A stretch of DNA of 8,918 nt from NCBI GenBank assembly GCA_019419895.1, contig JAHZIE010000062.1, positions 1 to 8,918 on the forward strand. The letters run 5' to 3'. This DNA is from Clostridiales bacterium. GTDB taxonomy: Bacteria; Bacillota; Clostridia; Oscillospirales; Acutalibacteraceae. Made by a program: the position numbers and the translations under genes. Positions 4,926 to 8,918 of this stretch are shown here, piece by piece. The notes beneath the pieces are model-generated. The model was not told where the DNA came from, made no database searches, and saw only the letters and a list, made by a program, of their open reading frames with translations. How positions within the stretch are numbered: the first letter of the stretch is position 1; the number at the start of each line of letters is the position of its first letter.

Positions 4926-7138
4926 TAAAGCTCAAACGTTATCTGAAGCCCTATATCATACCAATCATTTTATGCGTTGGCCTGTTGTTTGCCCAGGCAA
5001 TATGTGATCTGAATCTGCCAAACTATATGTCGAACATCGTAAATGTCGGACTGCAGCAAGGCGGAATCGAGAATGCTGTACCGGACGCGGTCAGTGAGAA
5101 TGGAATGAAGCTCATCCAGGTATTTGTCACCGATGAGGAAAGAGAGCTGTTAAACGACAGCTATACTCTGATTCAACAGGGAAATAAGGACTATGAGGAG
5201 CAATATCCATTGGTGAAGGAGGAAAACATTTATGTTTTGTCCTCTGAGGAAAATTATGACAGCCTGAACCAAATTTTTGGGACCGCCGGATGGAGCTTTA
5301 TCAATACTATCAAAGCTTTGAATCCTGAAAGTTCAGCGGAGGTTTCAGAAAGCGGTGGCATAACCTCGGTGATGGATTTTGAAGAAGTCTATAAGATGCT
5401 CCCGATGCTTGAGAGGATCCCGCGGGAAACGCTGGACGAAGCCAGGGAGGCGGCTGAGAAGATCGCGGATTCCACCAGAGAGCAGACAGGCGCCGCTTTT
5501 GTAAAAAGCTTTTATCAGGAGCTAGGCGTGAATACCGATCGGATTCAAACCGGATATATCCTGATGGAAGGGCTGTTCATGCTGCTGATTGCCCTTCTGG
5601 GAGGTATTTCAACGGTGATTGTCGGCTATTTGGCCTCGCGTGTAGGGGCGGGGGTCGCGCGGGATTTGCGGCACAGCGTATTTGAGCGTGTGGAAAGCTT
5701 TTCCAATACGGAATTTGACCGTTATTCCACCGCTTCCCTTATCACCAGAACCACCAACGACATTACCCAGGTACAGATGCTCCTGGTAATGGGAATCCGC
5801 ATGGTATGCTACGCGCCTATTATGGGAATCGGTGGTACTGTGATGGCCCTTAGAAAAAGCGCGTCTATGAGTTGGATTATCGCTTTGGCGGTTATCATTT
5901 TGATTGGCCTGGTTATGGTGCTTTTTTCTGTGGCAATGCCCAGATTCAAGCTTCTCCAGAAGCTCATCGACCGTATCAACCTTGTGTCGAGGGAAAATTT
6001 GTCCGGTATTATGGTGATTCGTGCCTTTGGCACACAAAAATTTGAGGAAAAACGGTTCGATGACGCCAATAAGGATTTGACAAAGACCAATTTGTTTGTC
6101 AACCGTGTTATGGTTCTCATGATGCCGATGATGATGCTGATGATGAACGGCATTACCCTGCTGATTGTGTGGGTGGGAGCCCACCAGATTTCTAATTCTG
6201 CCATGCAGGTAGGGGATATGATGGCGTTTATGCAGTATGCGATGCAGATTATCATGGCCTTCCTGATGATTTCCATGATATTCATCATGGTGCCAAGGGC
6301 GGCTGTCTCCGGCGATCGCATCGCGGAGGTGCTGGAAACGGAAAGCTGCGTCCAGGATGATGAGCATCCTGTTGATTTTCCCCGGAAGAGGGCCAAGGGA
6401 ATTGTGGAATTTAAAAATGTCAGCTTCCGTTACCATGGAGCGGAGGAAGATGTCCTTCACGATATCTCTTTTGTGGCAAAACCTGGGGAGACCACCGCTT
6501 TTATCGGTTCCACTGGTTCAGGAAAATCCACTCTGGTCAATCTGATTCCCAGATTTTACGACGTAACCCAGGGAGAGATTACCATTGACGGCATTGATAT
6601 CCGGAAAGTGCCCCAGGAGGAGCTGCGCGGTCAGATTGGTTACGCGCCTCAGAAGGGTATCCTATTGTCGGGTACTATCGCCTCCAATCTGAGGTATGGA
6701 AATCCGGAAGCCAGCGACGAGGAGCTGAAGATGATCACGGATGTGGCCCAGGCATCGGATTTTATCGCGGAAAAAGAGGATGACATTAACAGTGAAATCA
6801 CCCAGGGCGGCACCAATGTTTCGGGCGGTCAGAAGCAAAGACTGTCGATTGCCCGGGCGTTGGCCAAAAAACCACCGGTTTTCATTTTTGACGACAGCTT
6901 TTCCGCTCTGGACTTTAAAACGGACGCGAAACTGCGCGCCGCGCTGAAAGATTATACCGGCGACAGTACGGTGCTGATCGTAGCGCAGAGAATCAGTACG
7001 ATTATGAATGCGGAACAGATTATTGTGCTGGAGGACGGCAAGATTGCGGGAAAGGGCACCCACAAGGAACTGCTGGCATCATGTCCTACCTACCGTGAAA
7101 TTGCGATCTCTCAGCTGTCAAAGGAGGAATTGGAATGA
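4922..7138 (+). CDS. ABC half-transporter with degenerate ATP site (EfrA/TM287-like exporter subunit), large outer loop
   Basis: This 738-residue protein has one membrane domain and one ATPase domain. TM1 is at about 11-31. The next segment starts only at about 213, so roughly 165 residues lie outside the membrane between TM1 and TM2, making this longer than the usual 570-620 residues. ATPase motifs: Walker A GSTGSGKST (529-537), Q-loop YAPQKG, signature VSGGQ (633-637), Walker B VFIFDD, where Asp658 replaces the catalytic Glu, and AQRIST, where Gln689 replaces the switch His. These two changes mark the degenerate subunit of heterodimeric type IV exporters. The signature is intact and would complete the active ATP site of its partner. 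Residues 397-408 hold eight Met. The gene overlaps marR by 4 nt and the partner gene by 4 nt, so all three are translated together. The likely role is export of drugs or other hydrophobic compounds; the substrate is unknown. Confidence 0.93.
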   Translation: MIKLKRYLKPYIIPIILCVGLLFAQAICDLNLPNYMSNIVNVGLQQGGIENAVPDAVSENGMKLIQVFVTDEERELLNDSYTLIQQGNKDYEEQYPLVKEENIYVLSSEENYDSLNQIFGTAGWSFINTIKALNPESSAEVSESGGITSVMDFEEVYKMLPMLERIPRETLDEAREAAEKIADSTREQTGAAFVKSFYQELGVNTDRIQTGYILMEGLFMLLIALLGGISTVIVGYLASRVGAGVARDLRHSVFERVESFSNTEFDRYSTASLITRTTNDITQVQMLLVMGIRMVCYAPIMGIGGTVMALRKSASMSWIIALAVIILIGLVMVLFSVAMPRFKLLQKLIDRINLVSRENLSGIMVIRAFGTQKFEEKRFDDANKDLTKTNLFVNRVMVLMMPMMMLMMNGITLLIVWVGAHQISNSAMQVGDMMAFMQYAMQIIMAFLMISMIFIMVPRAAVSGDRIAEVLETESCVQDDEHPVDFPRKRAKGIVEFKNVSFRYHGAEEDVLHDISFVAKPGETTAFIGSTGSGKSTLVNLIPRFYDVTQGEITIDGIDIRKVPQEELRGQIGYAPQKGILLSGTIASNLRYGNPEASDEELKMITDVAQASDFIAEKEDDINSEITQGGTNVSGGQKQRLSIARALAKKPPVFIFDDSFSALDFKTDAKLRAALKDYTGDSTVLIVAQRISTIMNAEQIIVLEDGKIAGKGTHKELLASCPTYREIAISQLSKEELE
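7121..7127 (+). promoter_or_regulatory. Ribosome binding site of the second ABC gene
   Basis: AAGGAGG lies 7 nt before ATG 7135, inside the 3' end of the first ABC gene, and supports coupled but independent initiation of the partner subunit. Confidence 0.7.
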
Positions 7139-8918
7139 GCAAAACTCCCTCGGCAGCCTCTCAGCCTAGGCGCAGGGGGCCCATGGGACATGGTCCGATG
7201 ATGGCTGCCGGCGCTAAAGCGGAAGATTTTAAGGGTTCGTTAAAAAAACTATTGAAATATATCGGCAGATATAAAATTTCCATTGGGGTCGTTTTAATCT
7301 TTGCTGTGGCTTCCACTATTTTCAGTATTTTTGGCCCCAAGGTTCTGGGAAAAGCGACCACTCAGCTGTTCCAGGATGTGATGGGTATGATCACCGGCAC
7401 AGTGGACAGTGTGAATTTCACCTATATCGGCGAAATTATCCTCTTCCTTTTGGGTTTGTATATTGTCAGCGCCCTGTTCTCCTATCTCCAGGGCTATATC
7501 ATGTCGGGCGTTTCCATGAAGGTTACCTATGAGCTGAGAAAGAATATTTCCCAGAAAATCAACAGGCTGCCTCTGCGTTATTTTGACAACAAATCTTATG
7601 GAGAGGTGCTGTCCCACATTACCAATGATGTGGACGCCATCAGTCAAAGCCTCAATCAGAGCATCACCCAGATAATCACCTCTATTACAATGATTATCGG
7701 TATTCTGGCGATGATGCTGACTATCAGCTGGCAGATGACACTGGTTGCCCTGCTGATTGTTCCATTGTCGGGCGGCTTTATGATGGTCATTGTAAAAAAA
7801 TCGCAGAAATATTTTATGGCCCAGCAGGAATATTTGGGGCATGTCAACGGGCATATCGAAGAAATGTATGGTAGCCATGTGATTGTAAAGGCGTTTAATG
7901 GTGAAAAGGATTCTGTAAAGACCTTTGACGGTTATAATAATACCTTGTATCATTCCGCGTGGAAATCTCAATTTCTTTCCGGAATCCTTCAACCGGTCAT
8001 GAATTTTATCGGAAATTTGGGCTATGTGGCCATTTGTATTCTTGGAGGCTATCTGGCCATTCAGGGGAAAATAACAGTCGGCAATATCCAGGCGTTCACC
8101 CAGTATGTCCGCCAGTTTACCCAGCCTATCAGCCAGGTGGCGAATATCTCCAATATTTTGCAGATGACCGTGGCGGCCGCGGAACGAGTCTTTAACTTTT
8201 TAGAGGAAGAGGAAGAAACGCCGGAGACAGAGCATCCCGCTTCGGTGAAGGGCGCAAAAGGAGCAGTGGAATTCCGCCATGTGAATTTTGGCTATCTGCC
8301 CAACAAGACCATCATCAACGATTTCTCTGTGAAGATAGAACCTGGACAGAAGGTTGCGATTGTAGGCCCCACTGGCGCTGGAAAAACTACAATGGTCAAG
8401 CTGCTGATGCGCTTTTATGATACCACCCGCGGACAGATTTTAGTTGACGGGGTGGATATCAAGGATTATACGAGGGATGATCTCCGCTCCTTGTTCGGCA
8501 TGGTGCTGCAGGATACATGGCTGTATCATGCGACGATAGCCGAAAATATCCGCTATGGAAAACTGGATGCTACCGATGAGGAGGTGGTTCAGGCGGCCAA
8601 AACCGCTCAGGCGCACCATTTCATCCGGACGCTGCCTGATTCTTACCAGATGGTGCTCAATGAGGAAACAAGCAATGTGTCCCAGGGGCAGAAGCAGCTG
8701 CTGACCATCGCCCGGGCAGTGCTGGCGGATACCAAGATTATGATTCTTGATGAGGCGACCAGCTCGGTGGATACCAGGACGGAAATCCTGATTCAAAAGG
8801 CTATGGATAACCTGATGAGGGGAAGAACTTCCTTTATTATCGCTCATCGCCTTTCCACCATAAAAAATGCGGACGTTATCCTTGTCATGCGCGATGGGGA
8901 TATTGTGGAACAGGGCAG
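7135..8918 (+). CDS. ABC half-transporter with catalytic ATP site (EfrB/TM288-like partner), 3' end missing
   Basis: The frame starts at ATG 7135 and stays open to the window edge: 594 codons, so perhaps 20-40 residues are missing. A Pro/Gly/Arg-rich N-terminus (SQPRRRGPMGHGPMM) precedes the membrane domain (about 35-350), which lacks the large loop of its partner. ATPase motifs: Walker A GPTGAGKTT (411-419), Q-loop VLQDTW, signature VSQGQ (515-519) with Gln517 replacing the first Gly, Walker B IMILDEA with catalytic Glu540, and switch His571 (AHRLST). Its Walker B and switch are intact and its signature is altered, the exact complement of the first subunit. The pair should therefore form one active and one degenerate ATP site, as known for TM287/288, BmrCD, LmrCD and EfrAB. 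It overlaps the upstream gene by 4 nt. A pump of drugs or hydrophobic toxins is the most likely role. Confidence 0.94.
   Translation, partial: MSKTPSAASQPRRRGPMGHGPMMAAGAKAEDFKGSLKKLLKYIGRYKISIGVVLIFAVASTIFSIFGPKVLGKATTQLFQDVMGMITGTVDSVNFTYIGEIILFLLGLYIVSALFSYLQGYIMSGVSMKVTYELRKNISQKINRLPLRYFDNKSYGEVLSHITNDVDAISQSLNQSITQIITSITMIIGILAMMLTISWQMTLVALLIVPLSGGFMMVIVKKSQKYFMAQQEYLGHVNGHIEEMYGSHVIVKAFNGEKDSVKTFDGYNNTLYHSAWKSQFLSGILQPVMNFIGNLGYVAICILGGYLAIQGKITVGNIQAFTQYVRQFTQPISQVANISNILQMTVAAAERVFNFLEEEEETPETEHPASVKGAKGAVEFRHVNFGYLPNKTIINDFSVKIEPGQKVAIVGPTGAGKTTMVKLLMRFYDTTRGQILVDGVDIKDYTRDDLRSLFGMVLQDTWLYHATIAENIRYGKLDATDEEVVQAAKTAQAHHFIRTLPDSYQMVLNEETSNVSQGQKQLLTIARAVLADTKIMILDEATSSVDTRTEILIQKAMDNLMRGRTSFIIAHRLSTIKNADVILVMRDGDIVEQG

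Noticed and set aside
6118..6147. ATG-rich microsatellite-like stretch
   Set aside because: It is in frame and encodes the Met-rich membrane segment, so it is coding sequence and not an independent repeat element.
5609..6460. 283-codon minus-strand frame inside the first ABC gene
   Set aside because: It is a His/Asn-rich shadow of a well-supported ABC transporter gene and has no protein-like features.

Overview
This window looks like the right-hand part of an integrated mobilizable element from a gut-type Clostridia (Oscillospiraceae/Lachnospiraceae-like Firmicute), followed by host-like or cargo DNA carrying a MarR-controlled multidrug ABC exporter. The assignment rests on protein families recognised by eye (MobC, MOBP-type relaxase, TnpW, a TnpX-like large serine recombinase with a DUF4368-like tail), strong AGGAGG-type ribosome binding sites, and a visible fall in G+C near position 4050-4100. 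No database search was run, and the species cannot be named from the sequence.

Layout: 2-124 is the C-terminal end of an unidentified upstream gene. 125-299 is a non-coding, G+C-rich stretch with several inverted repeats and is the best candidate for the transfer origin. 300-617 (mobC) and 619-1932 (relaxase) form a tight pair. A second gene (1367-1801) is nested in another frame inside the 3' third of the relaxase gene and encodes a small coiled-coil/membrane protein. 1969-2253 encodes a TnpW-like small protein. 2262-2315 holds a promoter that overlaps a long inverted repeat, and 2338-4005 encodes the serine recombinase. A perfect 15-bp hairpin (4009-4044) and a 53-bp imperfect dyad (4047-4099) follow it; the dyad is a candidate element end (att site).

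From about 4100 the base composition changes. 4100-4300 holds no gene I can support. An AT-rich promoter/operator (4338-4368) precedes marR (4407-4925, GTG start), which overlaps by 4 nt the first ABC half-transporter (4922-7138), which in turn overlaps by 4 nt the second (7135 to beyond the window end). The two ABC subunits have complementary defects: the first has degenerate Walker B and switch residues, the second a degenerate signature motif. This is the pattern of heterodimeric exporters of the TM287/288, BmrCD, LmrCD and EfrAB type.

How they work together: MobC and the relaxase would nick the element at its transfer origin for mobilization, while the serine recombinase would excise and integrate it. 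The MarR protein probably represses its own operon and releases it when a toxic ligand is present, allowing the ABC heterodimer to export that compound. Whether the exporter is cargo or the chromosomal neighbour depends on where the element ends. I saw no defence system, CRISPR array, tRNA or rRNA.
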